Part shown: piece after piece, positions 17,050 to 27,500 of the stretch
Layout: each line of letters begins with the position of its first letter
Numbering within the stretch: position 1 is the first letter of the stretch
Program-made: the position numbers and the translations under genes
Notes under the pieces: model-generated
The model's database searches: none
What the model was told of the DNA's origin: nothing
The model's input: the letters and a program-made list of their open reading frames with translations, nothing else
NCBI GenBank assembly: GCA_023300545.1
Contig: JALZVT010000082.1
Coordinates: 1-45,740, forward strand
DNA from: Pseudomonadales bacterium
GTDB taxonomy: Bacteria; Pseudomonadota; Gammaproteobacteria; Pseudomonadales; Azotimanducaceae
Length of the DNA: 45,740 bases
Direction of reading: 5' to 3'

Positions 17050-18489
17050 ATGCTTCCTACCGTTGCCCTTGTTGGTCGGCCGAACGTCGGTAAATCGACG
17101 CTGTTCAACCGACTGACCGGTGCGCGTGACGCATTGGTTGCAAACGTTCCCGGGCTAACGCGGGATCGTAAATACGGTCGCGCCGAACTCGACGGCCATC
17201 CGTTGATGCTGATTGATACCGGTGGTCTGCGCGGTGAGGACGACTCCGGTGTTTCGGTGCTCATGGCTGATCAGGTGGACCAGGCGCTTTCTGAGTGTGA
17301 ATTGGTGCTGCTATTGGTGGATGCTCGCGATGGCCTCTTGCCTGACGACGAAGAAATTGCTATCGACCTACGCCGCCGCGGACTTGAGGTGTTGCTTGCG
17401 ATTAATAAGATCGACGGCATTAACCCCGATATGGCCGAAGCGGAATTTTCCCAACTTGGGTTTGCTAATCAGGTAACCATCAGTGCGAGCCATGGTCGTG
17501 GTCTTGGGCTGCTGTCTGAGGCGCTTATGGCGTGCCTGCCAGGGTTTGGTGAAGAGGAAGTCGAGCCCGCGGTCAAAGACGATCGTCTGCGTGTGGCGAT
17601 TATCGGTCGCCCCAATGTGGGCAAGTCAACACTGGTCAATCGCCTGGTGGGTGAAGAGCGTCAGGTGGTGTTTGATATGCCTGGCACCACGCGCGATTCA
17701 GTGGAAGTACCGTTCACCCATAACGATCGTGAGTACGTGTTGATCGATACGGCCGGTGTGCGCAAGCGCGGCAAGGTCACTGACATGGTCGAGAAGTTTT
17801 CGGTTGTCAAAGCGCTACAAGCCCTTGAGCTTGCCCAGGTGACGATTCTGGTAGTCGATGCCAGTGAAGGCTTGGTTGACCAGGATCTGCATCTGTTCAG
17901 CTACGCCGCTGACGCTGGCACCGGCATGATACTGGCCGTCAATAAGTGGGATGGCTTGTCGAGCGACCAGAAACGTAAGATTGAAACCCAGCTCGACCGC
18001 AAACTGGTGTTTGCACCCTGGATGCCGATGCGCAACATTTCAGCGCTGCACGGCACGGGTGTTGGCCATCTGCTGAGTGATGTCGACAAGGTGTATAAGG
18101 CGGGCAGTTTCGACGTCAGCACCTCGGTGCTGACCCGTATTCTCGAAGAGGCCGTGGCTCAGCATCAGCCGCCGGCACCACGCGGACGTATGATTAAGTT
18201 GCGCTTTGCGCATCCAGCAGGCGCGCACCCACCAACCATTCGAATTCACGGCAACCAGACCGACTCATTGCCCGCCAGCTACGTTAAGTACCTCGAGAAC
18301 GTTTTTCGCGATACGTTGAAGCTGATTGGTACGCCGATAAAGATTGAGTTCAAGCGGACCGAAAATCCGTTCTCAGAGAAGAAGAACAAGTTAACGTCCG
18401 GCCAGCAGAAGCGTCGCGACAAGATGATCAAGTCATCCCGTGAAGCGCGAACCCGGCGCTCTCAGGAACGCGGTAAGCCTAAGTTTTAA
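17050..18489 (+). CDS. der: GTPase Der (EngA)
   Basis: A ribosome-assembly GTPase acting on the 50S subunit. The 479-residue product has two consecutive GTPase domains, each with the P-loop GRPNVGKST (residues 8-16 and about 186-194), G3 motifs DTGG and DTAG, and NKID/NKWD G4 motifs. A KH-like domain follows (about 370-450) and then a basic tail. It ends the yfgM-bamB-der run and overlaps the convergent M23 peptidase gene by 4 nt. Confidence 0.98.
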   Translation: MLPTVALVGRPNVGKSTLFNRLTGARDALVANVPGLTRDRKYGRAELDGHPLMLIDTGGLRGEDDSGVSVLMADQVDQALSECELVLLLVDARDGLLPDDEEIAIDLRRRGLEVLLAINKIDGINPDMAEAEFSQLGFANQVTISASHGRGLGLLSEALMACLPGFGEEEVEPAVKDDRLRVAIIGRPNVGKSTLVNRLVGEERQVVFDMPGTTRDSVEVPFTHNDREYVLIDTAGVRKRGKVTDMVEKFSVVKALQALELAQVTILVVDASEGLVDQDLHLFSYAADAGTGMILAVNKWDGLSSDQKRKIETQLDRKLVFAPWMPMRNISALHGTGVGHLLSDVDKVYKAGSFDVSTSVLTRILEEAVAQHQPPAPRGRMIKLRFAHPAGAHPPTIRIHGNQTDSLPASYVKYLENVFRDTLKLIGTPIKIEFKRTENPFSEKKNKLTSGQQKRRDKMIKSSREARTRRSQERGKPKF

Positions 18490-19385
18490 GGCGTTGTTGC
18501 CGGGGTCTCGCCGGGCGTTTGCTGTTCTAGCGCGAGCGCAGCCATTGCCTGAACGGGGTCGATGCGCACGCCGTTCAGGCTCACGTTCCAGTGCAGATGC
18601 GGCCCGGTAACACGGCCGGTTGCTCCAACCAAGCCAAGCAGTTCACCGCGCTCAACCGTATCGCCCTCGAGCACGTCGATTTTGCTCATGTGGCAGGTCA
18701 TGGTGACCAGACCGTGGCCGTGATCAACAAACACCGTGTTGCCATTAAAAAACAAATCGCCGGTGAGGGTAACCGTGCCCGGGGCGGGAGCCACGATCGG
18801 CGTGCCGGTAGGGGCAGCGATGTCTAGCCCACTATGTGGATTACGCGGTTTGCCGTTGAGCACCCTGCGGCGACCGAACGGGCTTGATACCACACCTTCG
18901 GTGGGTTGAATGAATGGCCGTAATGCACCCAATGGTTGTGTGCGCAGGGCGTATTGTTTGCGCTGTGCGACACTCTCGCGATTAATGCGCTCCATGTCTT
19001 CGGCGTATGGGTTTACCTTGCGATCGTCAGGAATGGTCAGATGTTGTTCTGGGTATTGTTTGAATACCACCTTGAATTCCACCTCGTAGTCGAAGCCTTG
19101 GGGAGTAGTGATCGTCAGCGAGTAAGGGCCCGGTTTGGTTTTTAATCCGAGTCCCAGAACTGCAATGTTGTCGACAACCAAAACGTCGGTTTTGCCAAAC
19201 TTCACGGTCGAGCCTGGGGCGACGGGTACCGTCAGCACGCCACCAGGCACTCCCGCTACACTCTCTGGGCCCTCTGCACTCTGGGCCAGGCGGTTTGCGC
19301 CGACTGCGGCCTGGCTGGTCGTGGCAGTTAGCGCGACAAAGGCGAGCAAAAAGGTGAGCATTTTTGCGTGGCGGTAGTTAGTCAT
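18486..19385 (-). CDS. M23 family (LytM-type) peptidoglycan endopeptidase, secreted
   Basis: A 299-residue protein with a signal peptide (about residues 9-27, cleavage near SQA-AV), an N-terminal beta domain rich in Val and Thr, and a C-terminal Peptidase_M23 domain. The zinc site is intact: HSGLD and, near the C-terminus, GPHLHW, so it should be an active endopeptidase rather than a degenerate activator. Likely role: cleaving peptide cross-links in the periplasm. It lies 17 nt downstream of xseA on the same strand, so they may be co-transcribed. Confidence 0.9.
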   Translation of the reverse strand: MTNYRHAKMLTFLLAFVALTATTSQAAVGANRLAQSAEGPESVAGVPGGVLTVPVAPGSTVKFGKTDVLVVDNIAVLGLGLKTKPGPYSLTITTPQGFDYEVEFKVVFKQYPEQHLTIPDDRKVNPYAEDMERINRESVAQRKQYALRTQPLGALRPFIQPTEGVVSSPFGRRRVLNGKPRNPHSGLDIAAPTGTPIVAPAPGTVTLTGDLFFNGNTVFVDHGHGLVTMTCHMSKIDVLEGDTVERGELLGLVGATGRVTGPHLHWNVSLNGVRIDPVQAMAALALEQQTPGETPATTP

Positions 19386-19402
19386 TAGCAGGCTCTTGTT
19401 AG

Positions 19403-20818
19403 TTAATTGGCAACATCAGTTGTTTCGGAGGCGCCGCCGAGTTCGACCGGCAGCGGACGTAATTGTTTCACTTCGCAGGCGAGAGTGCCGTCACCAAGGT
19501 GGGCGAGCAGTTCGTCGCCTGGTTTGAGTGCGGCTGCGCCAGTCAGGGGCTGGCCCCAGGGTTGAGCAGGGCTTGCGGGGCCTTTGGTGACAATGGCAAA
19601 GCCTCGATCGAGAGTGTTGAGCGGACTGACCGCGTTGAGTGCCCGAGCCAGGGCGGCCAACCGGGCCTCTTGGCGTGCCAACAGCGCGACGCTGCTGCGG
19701 CGCAATCGTCCGCGCAGGTTGGTGAGGGTTTGCGTTTGCCGCAGCAGCGTGCGCTCGGGCGACAGGCTGCGCAGGCGTCGACGTGCATTGGCGAGGCGCT
19801 CTTTGGCCTGGGTCATCCGCGCGTGCTGGCTGCGCCGCAGCTGCAGCTCATACTGGTCAGCGCGCTGCATAAGCTGTTGCAAGATGCGCTGCGGCGGAAT
19901 CAGTCGACGGGCGGTACTTACAAGGCGCGTTTGCCGGGTTTGCAGCTGCCGCGTCATGGCGGCGGTTAAGGCGTGTTCCGTTGCCGCGAGGCCACGTAGC
20001 AGCTCAGCACCGTCGGGCGTTGACAGCTCGGCCGCAACCGATGGGGTGGGTGCGCGCAGGTCAGCGGCAAAGTCAGTCAGGGTGAAATCGGTCTCATGAC
20101 CGATTGCTGATATCAGCGGCACGGGGCAATCGGCCACGGCACGCACCACCGATTCTAAATTGAAGGTCCAGAGGTCTTCCAGCGAGCCACCACCACGGGT
20201 CAGTATCACCAGGTCTGCATTTATGGTCTCGGCTTGGGCCAGAGCGGCCACTACTTCGGCCTCACTGCCGGGCCCCTGCACCAGCACCGGTAGCAGGGTG
20301 ACCTGGGCTATAGGGTAGCGGCGGGCGAGCACAGACAGCACATCTTGCAGGGCGGCGCCGCTGGCTGAGCTGATAATGCAGATGTGTTCGGGGTATTCGA
20401 GAAAATCCTGTTTAATCTCTTCGCGGAACAGGCCTTCGCTCTCGAGCTTGTTTTTCAGCGCCTCGAACGCGACCCGCAGAGCGCCTTCGCCAGCCGGTTC
20501 CATGTGCTCAGCGATCATTTGAAAATCACCGCGGCCAGTATAGAGGCTGAGATTACCCCGTAGTATTACTTGATCTCCATTCGATGGTTTGAAGCGCAAG
20601 CGGCGGTTTTTATTAGCAAACATCGCGCAGCGCAGTTGGGATTTATCGTCTTTTAGAGTGAAATACCAATGACCGGAGCCGGGGCGAGCGAGGTTGGAAA
20701 TCTCACCGGTGACCCACACCATGGGGTAGGTTTTCTCGATGAGCATGCGCACGCTGCCCGTGAGTTGGCTCACGCTAAGAATGCGTTTAGAGGCGTTACT
20801 GTCGACGTTTGAATTCAT
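19403..20818 (-). CDS. xseA: Exodeoxyribonuclease VII large subunit
   Basis: The large subunit of a single-strand DNA exonuclease. The 471-residue product has the N-terminal OB-fold (VWVTGEISNLARPGSGHWYFTL), a catalytic core with the conserved SAIGHETDFTLTDFAAD and RAPTPSVAAE stretches, and a long Arg/Gln-rich coiled coil from about residue 280 to 390. The small subunit xseB is not adjacent. A -10-like TATACT lies only 6 nt before the start, so the transcript may be leaderless. Divergent from guaB. Confidence 0.97.
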   Translation of the reverse strand: MNSNVDSNASKRILSVSQLTGSVRMLIEKTYPMVWVTGEISNLARPGSGHWYFTLKDDKSQLRCAMFANKNRRLRFKPSNGDQVILRGNLSLYTGRGDFQMIAEHMEPAGEGALRVAFEALKNKLESEGLFREEIKQDFLEYPEHICIISSASGAALQDVLSVLARRYPIAQVTLLPVLVQGPGSEAEVVAALAQAETINADLVILTRGGGSLEDLWTFNLESVVRAVADCPVPLISAIGHETDFTLTDFAADLRAPTPSVAAELSTPDGAELLRGLAATEHALTAAMTRQLQTRQTRLVSTARRLIPPQRILQQLMQRADQYELQLRRSQHARMTQAKERLANARRRLRSLSPERTLLRQTQTLTNLRGRLRRSSVALLARQEARLAALARALNAVSPLNTLDRGFAIVTKGPASPAQPWGQPLTGAAALKPGDELLAHLGDGTLACEVKQLRPLPVELGGASETTDVAN

Positions 20819-20824
20819 GGGGTG

Positions 20825-20830
20825 AGTATA
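20825..20830 (-). promoter_or_regulatory. Candidate -10 box of xseA, 6 nt from the start codon
   Basis: Minus-strand TATACT at 20830-20825 is followed by CACCCC and the ATG of xseA. Transcription from it would begin at about the start codon, giving a leaderless message; no Shine-Dalgarno is present. No good -35 match is seen at 16-18 nt, which weakens the call. Confidence 0.4.
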
Positions 20831-20844
20831 AACGTGTGAGCGCG

Positions 20845-20873
20845 TTTACACGCTAAACTTGCATCGGTAGAAT
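20845..20873 (+). promoter_or_regulatory. guaB promoter
   Basis: TTTACA (20845-20850), a 17-nt spacer and TAGAAT (20868-20873) make a good sigma-70-type promoter with the start near 20880. It lies within the 75-nt xseA/guaB divergent region. A G-run about 10 nt before the ATG serves as the ribosome binding site. Confidence 0.7.
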
Positions 20874-20893
20874 ATCGGTTTTGGGGGTTTACC

Positions 20894-22363
20894 ATGTTGC
20901 GTATCGCTCAAGACGCACTTACCTTCGACGACGTTCTGCTCCTTCCTGCCTATTCTGATGTGCTGCCTTCTGAAGTTTCGCTCGGCACGCGTTTGACCAA
21001 AGATATCCTGCTGAATATTCCTCTGATCTCCTCCGCCATGGACACGGTGACGGAATCCCGGCTAGCAATTGCGCTGGCCCAGGAAGGCGGAATTGGCATT
21101 GTTCACAAGAACATGACCATTGAGCAGCAAGCGGCTGAAGTACGCGCGGTCAAAAAATACGAAAGCGGTATCGTCCGCGACCCCATTACCGTGTCACCCA
21201 ACACAACGGTTGGTCAGCTTATTGAGTTAACTCGCGTGCACAACATTTCCGGTGTGCCGGTGGTAGACGGGGCTAAGCTGGTTGGCATTGTGACCAATCG
21301 CGACGTGCGCTTTCAGATCGACACCAATGTGCCGGTGTCTGCCGTTATGACGCCGCAAAACAGACTGGTTACAGCCAAAGAAGATTCTGACCCTTCCGCG
21401 ATTACCGCAATTCTGCACAAGCATCGAATCGAAAAACTGTTGCTGGTCAACGACGACTATGAACTGCGCGGTCTGGTTACCGTGAAAGACATTACCAAAG
21501 CGCAGGCATACCCTGCGGCCTGCAAAGACGGCCGGGGCCAGTTGCGCGTTGGCGCAAGTGTTGGCACCAGCGACGATACAGACGATCGAGTGGCAGCGTT
21601 GGTTGAGGCCGGTGTTGATGCCTTGGTTGTTGATACCGCTCACGGCCATTCGCAGAAAGTGCTCGACCGGGTCAGCTGGATCAAACAAACCTATCCGCTG
21701 TTGTCGGTTATTGGAGGCAACGTCGCTACCAAGACGGGTGCTGAGGCGTTAATTGGGGCCGGCGTTGACTGTGTAAAAGTCGGCATTGGTCCGGGGTCTA
21801 TCTGCACCACACGCATCGTCAGTGGCATTGGCGTGCCGCAAATCACCGCCATTGCTGATGCCGCCGAGGCGGCCCACAAAGCAGACATTCCTGTTGTGGC
21901 GGATGGCGGTATTCGTTTTTCCGGCGATATCGCCAAGGCCATCGCGGCTGGCGCCAGTGCAATTATGGTGGGTGGGCTACTCGCCGGCACCGACGAAGCG
22001 CCAGGCGAGGTTGAGCTTTATCAAGGGCGCACTTATAAGTCGTACCGAGGCATGGGGTCTGTTGGTGCAATGTCAGGCACTAACGGCTCGTCAGATCGAT
22101 ATTTTCAAGAGCCGGCAAGTGATACCCGCAAGCTGGTTCCCGAAGGCATTGAAGGCCGGGTGCCTTATCGCGGCCCGATCGGCCCGATTGTGCACCAGCT
22201 AATGGGTGGTCTTAAGGCGAGCATGGGTTACACCGGCTGCGACACCGTGCAGCGTATGCGCACCGAGCCCCAGTTTGTTCGGGTCACCCACGCGTCAATG
22301 GCTGAAAGCCATGTGCACGATGTGGCGATCACCAAAGAAGCGCCTAACTATCCACTAAGTTAG
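20894..22363 (+). CDS. guaB: Inosine-5'-monophosphate dehydrogenase
   Basis: Oxidises IMP to XMP with NAD, the first step to GMP. The 489-residue product starts [21 protein letters not shown] and has two CBS domains (about residues 95-205). The catalytic loop is [15 protein letters not shown] with the Cys that forms the XMP adduct, and the phosphate site is in [15 protein letters not shown] strong promoter lies directly upstream. guaA follows after 38 nt; a 9-bp hairpin spans the guaB stop codon. Confidence 0.98.
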   Translation: MLRIAQDALTFDDVLLLPAYSDVLPSEVSLGTRLTKDILLNIPLISSAMDTVTESRLAIALAQEGGIGIVHKNMTIEQQAAEVRAVKKYESGIVRDPITVSPNTTVGQLIELTRVHNISGVPVVDGAKLVGIVTNRDVRFQIDTNVPVSAVMTPQNRLVTAKEDSDPSAITAILHKHRIEKLLLVNDDYELRGLVTVKDITKAQAYPAACKDGRGQLRVGASVGTSDDTDDRVAALVEAGVDALVVDTAHGHSQKVLDRVSWIKQTYPLLSVIGGNVATKTGAEALIGAGVDCVKVGIGPGSICTTRIVSGIGVPQITAIADAAEAAHKADIPVVADGGIRFSGDIAKAIAAGASAIMVGGLLAGTDEAPGEVELYQGRTYKSYRGMGSVGAMSGTNGSSDRYFQEPASDTRKLVPEGIEGRVPYRGPIGPIVHQLMGGLKASMGYTGCDTVQRMRTEPQFVRVTHASMAESHVHDVAITKEAPNYPLS

Positions 22364-22378
22364 GCGGCCACTAAGTTA
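22341..22378 (+). repeat. Stable hairpin across the guaB stop plus an 11-bp direct repeat
   Basis: CGCCTAACT (22341-22349) and AGTTAGGCG (22358-22366) form a perfect 9-bp inverted repeat with an 8-nt loop; the guaB TAG lies in the second arm. CCACTAAGTTA occurs at 22352-22362 and again at 22368-22378. No T-tract follows, so it is not a classic terminator. It may set the guaB:guaA ratio by RNA processing, or be a small mobile or duplicated element. Confidence 0.55.
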
Positions 22379-22401
22379 AGCCCCTCGAGTTAAAAACCCG
22401 T

Positions 22402-23967
22402 ATGAGTTCTAAGCCCAACGCTATTCAAAGTCAGCGGCTGCTGATTATTGATTTTGGTTCCCAATACACTCAATTGATCGCCCGGCGTGTGCGCGAAGCG
22501 GGTGTGTACTGCGAAATTTTGCCTTTTGATGTTGGTCCCGATGTCATCCGTGACTTTGCGCCACGTGGTGTCATTTTGTCTGGTGGCCCAGAGTCGGTAA
22601 CCGAAGGGCGCTCACCACGCATTGATGAGGCGGTGTTTGAGCTTGGCGTACCGCTATTGGGTATTTGCTATGGCATGCACGCACTGGCCACCCAATTTGG
22701 CGGTGAGGTTGTGAGTTCAAGCGCTCGTGAATTTGGCCATGCTGACGTCACGACGGTTATGCCCTCAAAACTGCTTGGTGAACCGACACAGCGTAGCGTT
22801 TGGATGAGTCACGGCGACAAGGTTGCCACCTTACCCCAAGGCTTTGAGTTGCTTGCCCAAACCGCCAATGCCCCCATAGCCGCGATGATGGATCAGTCCC
22901 GCGATATCTACGCGGTACAGTTTCATCCGGAAGTAACCCATAGCGAGGGTGGCCGAGAGTTGTATCAGGAGTTTGCCCGCACGATCTGTGGTTGTGAGCC
23001 GCTCTGGACGCCAGAGAATATTGCGGAACAAGCCATTGTTAGCATGCGCGAGCAGGTTGGTGATTCGCATGTCTTGCTGGGTTTGTCAGGCGGAGTTGAT
23101 TCCAGTGTGGTTGCGGCGCTGCTGGCGCGCGCCATTGGCGATCAGCTCACCTGCGTTTTTGTTGATAATGGCCTGTTGCGGAAAAACGAACGGGACCAGG
23201 TAGAGGCCGCATTTGCACCGTCGAAAGCACTCAACCTGAACTTGATTGTGGTGGATGCCGCTGACGAGTTTCTGGGCAAGCTGTCGGGTGAGAGCGACCC
23301 TGAAGGCAAACGGAAGATCATCGGCAACACGTTTATCGAAGTGTTTGAGCGCGAATCGAACAAGCTCGAAGGCATCGAGTGGTTGGCGCAAGGCACGATA
23401 TACCCTGATGTCATTGAGTCAGCGGCCAGCAAGTACGGCAAGGCCCATGTTATTAAAAGCCACCACAACGTGGGTGGTTTGCCGGATCGCATGAAGCTGA
23501 AGTTGCTCGAGCCGTTGCGTGAATTGTTTAAAGACGAGGTGCGTGAAGTGGGGGTTGCCTTGGGTTTGCCCGCTGAGCTGGTTTACCGCCATCCGTTTCC
23601 GGGGCCCGGTCTGGGTGTCCGCATACTCGGGGAAATACATCAAAGCTACGCCGAGGTGCTGCGCGAAGCTGACGCCATCTTCATTGAAGAACTGCGCGCC
23701 GCTGATCTCTACGACGCGGTTAGTCAGGCGTTTGCTGTGTATCTGCCGGTCAAGTCAGTAGGAGTTGTTGGCGATGCGCGACGTTACGAGCATGTGATTG
23801 CGTTGCGTGCGGTTGCTACCACCGATTTCATGACGGCCACCTGGGCTGAGTTGCCCTATGCGTTTATTGGCAAGGTGTCGAACCGCATTATTAATGAAAT
23901 AGAAGGGGTGTCGCGGGTTGTCTACGACGTGTCATCCAAGCCGCCCGCCACTATTGAATGGGAATAG
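22402..23967 (+). CDS. guaA: GMP synthase (glutamine-hydrolysing)
   Basis: Aminates XMP to GMP. The 521-residue product has an N-terminal class I glutamine amidotransferase domain with nucleophile Cys89 (GICYGMH) and the His/Glu pair in VQFHPEVTH. An ATP-pyrophosphatase domain follows with the P-loop SGGVDSS, and then the dimerisation domain ([15 protein letters not shown]). The residue three places after the nucleophile is His where most family members have Gln. No clear Shine-Dalgarno is seen. The last 10 nt overlap tadA. Confidence 0.98.
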   Translation: MSSKPNAIQSQRLLIIDFGSQYTQLIARRVREAGVYCEILPFDVGPDVIRDFAPRGVILSGGPESVTEGRSPRIDEAVFELGVPLLGICYGMHALATQFGGEVVSSSAREFGHADVTTVMPSKLLGEPTQRSVWMSHGDKVATLPQGFELLAQTANAPIAAMMDQSRDIYAVQFHPEVTHSEGGRELYQEFARTICGCEPLWTPENIAEQAIVSMREQVGDSHVLLGLSGGVDSSVVAALLARAIGDQLTCVFVDNGLLRKNERDQVEAAFAPSKALNLNLIVVDAADEFLGKLSGESDPEGKRKIIGNTFIEVFERESNKLEGIEWLAQGTIYPDVIESAASKYGKAHVIKSHHNVGGLPDRMKLKLLEPLRELFKDEVREVGVALGLPAELVYRHPFPGPGLGVRILGEIHQSYAEVLREADAIFIEELRAADLYDAVSQAFAVYLPVKSVGVVGDARRYEHVIALRAVATTDFMTATWAELPYAFIGKVSNRIINEIEGVSRVVYDVSSKPPATIEWE

Positions 23968-24515
23968 ACGCGCCAGCGGATTCTTCTGCAACTGCTAACG
24001 CGGTGGATGAACGCTACATGCGCGAGGCTCTGCGCCTAGCTGATGCTGCGGCTGCTGTGGCTGAGGTGCCAGTAGGTGCTGTCGTTGTGCTTGATGATGT
24101 GATTATCGGCCGCGGCCACAATCGCCAAATTTGCGACAACGACCCAACCGCACACGCGGAAGTGCTGGCCATGCGCGCGGCAAGTGCCCATCTGCAAAAC
24201 TATCGACTCTCCCAAGCCACGCTTTACAGCACCATCGAGCCTTGCACGATGTGTTTGGGTACAAGCGTGCATGCCCGGGTGGCGCGCATTGTGTATGGCG
24301 CGCCCGAGCCGCGGGCCGGAGCGGTGGAGTTGTTATCGCAAAGCTCTCGGCCGGGTAAGCGCTACAACCATGTTCCGCTGGTAACGGCGGGTTGTCTGGC
24401 CGAGGAATGCGGCGAGAAGTTGCGCGTGTTTTTTCGAGCGCGGCGGACGGTGGCTGATGCTGCGGTTAAGGATTCTGAGAAAGTTGTTGGAAGCGGGGGG
24501 CAGAATGAATTCTGA
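23958..24515 (+). CDS. tadA: tRNA-specific adenosine deaminase
   Basis: Converts A34 to inosine in tRNA-Arg(ACG). The 185-residue product has the zinc deaminase motifs H66-A-E68 (TAHAEVLAM) and P-C96-TM-C99 ([15 protein letters not shown]). Glu68 is the proton shuttle. ATG 23958 overlaps the guaA end by 10 nt; later in-frame ATG codons are possible because the first 20 residues are poorly conserved. The C-terminal GGQNEF and the stop codon are encoded by a dispersed palindrome that also ends corB. Confidence 0.96.
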   Translation: MGIDAPADSSATANAVDERYMREALRLADAAAAVAEVPVGAVVVLDDVIIGRGHNRQICDNDPTAHAEVLAMRAASAHLQNYRLSQATLYSTIEPCTMCLGTSVHARVARIVYGAPEPRAGAVELLSQSSRPGKRYNHVPLVTAGCLAEECGEKLRVFFRARRTVADAAVKDSEKVVGSGGQNEF

Positions 24516-24519
24516 CCCC
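24496..24519. repeat. Dispersed palindrome, copy 1 (tadA 3' end)
   Basis: GGGGGCAGAAT-GA-ATTCTGACCCC is a 24-bp inverted repeat with one mismatch. It contains the tadA stop codon. A sister copy ends corB at 35348-35373; both share AATGAATTCTGACCC. Resembles the small palindromic interspersed repeats (REP-like) known in many proteobacteria; no associated transposase is in the window. Confidence 0.7.
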
Positions 24520-24565
24520 ATTGTTGTATCTGTTGACCCTTTTGTATCTATAGGAGATCGCTCGC

Positions 24566-27500
24566 TTGACCAGTGAGATTTACCTGCTGCCCGGGCGCGC
24601 GGCGCTGTCTGACTTTGCACAGCGAAAAATGCTCAAGCGTTTGCAGCAGCACCGGCCTTCAGTTACCGCCTGTTATGCCGAGTACGTGCACCTGCTGCGT
24701 GCGACAGCACCGCTTAGTGCGGTTGAACTAGATCAGGCGGAACGGTTGCTCGATTACGGGCCGACGCAGAATTTGCCCGCCACGGTTGGCGATCTGGTGG
24801 GGACGGTATTGCCCCGAGCTGGCACGATTTCGCCCTGGTCGAGCAAGGCCAGTGATATTTTCACGATTTGCGGCATGGCGGCGGTGACCCGTGTAGAGCG
24901 AGGAGTGCGTTGGTATCTGCAAGACGACAAACCCCACCAGGCGACGTCCGAGCTGACACTCGAATTGGGACAGCTGTTGTTTGATCGCATGACCGAGATG
25001 CTGGTTACCGACGACGATTTCTCTGGGGTGTTTGAACGCTCCGCTGCAAAACCGCTGCGGCATATTCCGCTGGCTGATCTGTCTGCGGCCAACACCGAGC
25101 TCGGGCTCGCGCTGTCGCAGGAAGAGATTAGCTACCTTGGGGATGCGTTCAGTGCGCTCAAGCGCGATCCCACTGACGTTGAACTCATGATGTTTGCCCA
25201 GGCCAATTCTGAGCACTGCCGCCACAAAGTCTTCAACGCCAGTTGGACGGTAGATGGCGAAGCCGCCGATTTGTCGTTGTTTCAGATGATTCGCAATACC
25301 CACAAGCACATCAACGGGCGAGGGGTACTTAGCGCCTATTCTGATAACGCGGCGGTCATTGAGGGGCCAACCCAGGCGCGTCTGCTGGTTAACCCCGAGA
25401 CACACGCGTATGAGTTTGTTACCGAACCCGTAAACGTGCTGATGAAAGTTGAGACGCACAACCACCCAACCGCAATTTCACCTTTTCCCGGTGCAGCCAC
25501 TGGGTCGGGCGGCGAGATTCGTGATGAAGGTGCTGTGGGTCGAGGCTCGAAACCCAAAGCAGGGCTGGCTGGCTTCACAACGTCGCACCTTATGATTCCG
25601 AACGATGCCCAGGCCTGGGAGACCGATATCGGCAAGCCGGCGCACATCGCCAGCGCGCTCGATATCATGCTCGAGGGACCAATCGGTGCGGCGAGTTTCA
25701 ATAATGAATTTGGTCGGCCGGCGTTGGCTGGTTATTTTCGAACTCTGGAGCAGGTTGACCCTAGTGGGGGGAACAATCATGTGGGTTACCACAAGCCGAT
25801 TATGGTGGCCGGTGGTTTGGGCAACGTTCGCAGCGAGCATGTGCTGGCGGCGCCAGTAGCTCCCGGTGCAAAACTCGTTGTACTTGGCGGCCCAGCAATG
25901 CTTATCGGTCTGGGTGGCGGGGCGGCTTCCAGCATGACGTCTGGGCAAAGCCGCAGTGATCTCGATTTTGCATCGGTGCAACGGGGCAATGCAGAAATGC
26001 AGCGCCGTTGTCAGGAAGTTATCGACGCCTGTTGTGCGCTCGGTGAAGCCAATCCGGTGCGCCTCATTCATGACGTAGGGGCAGGAGGTCTGTCTAACGC
26101 CTTGCCCGAGCTTGCCAAAGACGCAGGTACTGGTGCTGATTTTGAACTGCGCCGGGTGCCCAATGCCGACCCTGGCATGGCCCCGATGGAAATCTGGTGT
26201 AACGAATCGCAAGAGCGTTATGTCATGGCTGTGGCGGCAGACCAGATTGCGACTTTTGAGACCATCTGTGCCCGGGAGCGCTGTCCGTATTCTGTGGTAG
26301 GTGATGCCACGCCCGAATCGCACCTACGGGTCACGGATGACTTGCTTGGCGAGCCCCCCGTTGATTTACCGATGGATGTTTTGTTTGGTAATGCGCCGCA
26401 TATGCATCGCAGCTACACCACGGCGGTGCGACCATCGACAGCGTTCAAACCGGTGACCGGTGACCTGCTGGATGTGTTGAGCCAGGTGCTGCGCTTTCCG
26501 TCGGTCGGCAGTAAGAAGTTTTTAATAACCATTGGCGACCGCAGCATTACAGGCTTGGTAGCGCAGGAGCAGATGGTTGGGCCGTGGCAGGAACCGGTTG
26601 CTGATGTGGCGGTTACCGCGTCTGGCTTCAACGCCTATACGGGCGAAGCGATGTGCATGGGCGAACGTCCGGCGCTGGCCCTGCTAAACCCGGCTGCTTC
26701 TGCTCGGATGGCGGTGGGCGAGGCATTAACTAATCTAGTGGCAGCGCGCGTTAGTGATTTGTCACGCGTTGTGCTGTCCGCCAACTGGATGGCAGCAGCG
26801 GGACGTGGGGAAGAAGATCAGGCTCTGTTTGAAGCCGTGCGGGCCGTTGGCATGGAGTTGTGTCCGGCACTCGGTATTGCGATTCCCGTTGGCAAAGACA
26901 GTCTATCAATGCACTCAGCGTGGCAAGATCGTGACGCCAACCAGGCGCGTAGCGTCACCTCGCCAATGACGCTAAACGTGACGGCCTTTGCACCGGTGGC
27001 AGATATACGCCAGACGCTCACACCGCAGTTGCGGGTTGACCTTCCTGACACGGTGTTGCTGTTGTTAGAAAATGGTCAGCAGCGCTTGGGTGGTAGCGCA
27101 CTGGCTCAGGTGTCGAATCAGCTGGGTTGCCAGACGCCCGATATTGATGATCCGGACTGGCTGGTCGGTTTCTTCAATGGCGTGTTGGCTCAGAACGATG
27201 CGGGTCGTTTACTGGCTTACCATGATCGTAGCGATGGGGGATTGTTGGTTACGGTTCTCGAGATGGCGTTTGCCGGGCGTTGCGGTTTTGATCTTCAGCT
27301 TGCGGCGAACACGGCAGCTAACGCCCAGGCTGAGTTGTTTAACGAAGAGCTGGGTGCTGTGGTGCAGGTTCGGGCGGCCGATGTCGATGCGGTCTGTACC
27401 GACTTTGCAGCTCGCGGGGTGACAGCTCGGTCTATCGGCAAACCACACCCGTCTGAGGTGGTGCGGGTGCAGGCCGGAGACAATCTGTTGCTCGACTCTG

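Noticed and set aside
22666-22674. Inactive glutaminase in GuaA because His follows the Cys-Tyr-Gly-Met motif instead of Gln
   Set aside because: The nucleophile Cys and the His/Glu pair are intact; a single neighbour change does not show loss of function.
25478-26323. A 281-codon open frame antisense to purL
   Set aside because: Shadow of a long GC-rich gene; no recognisable domain.
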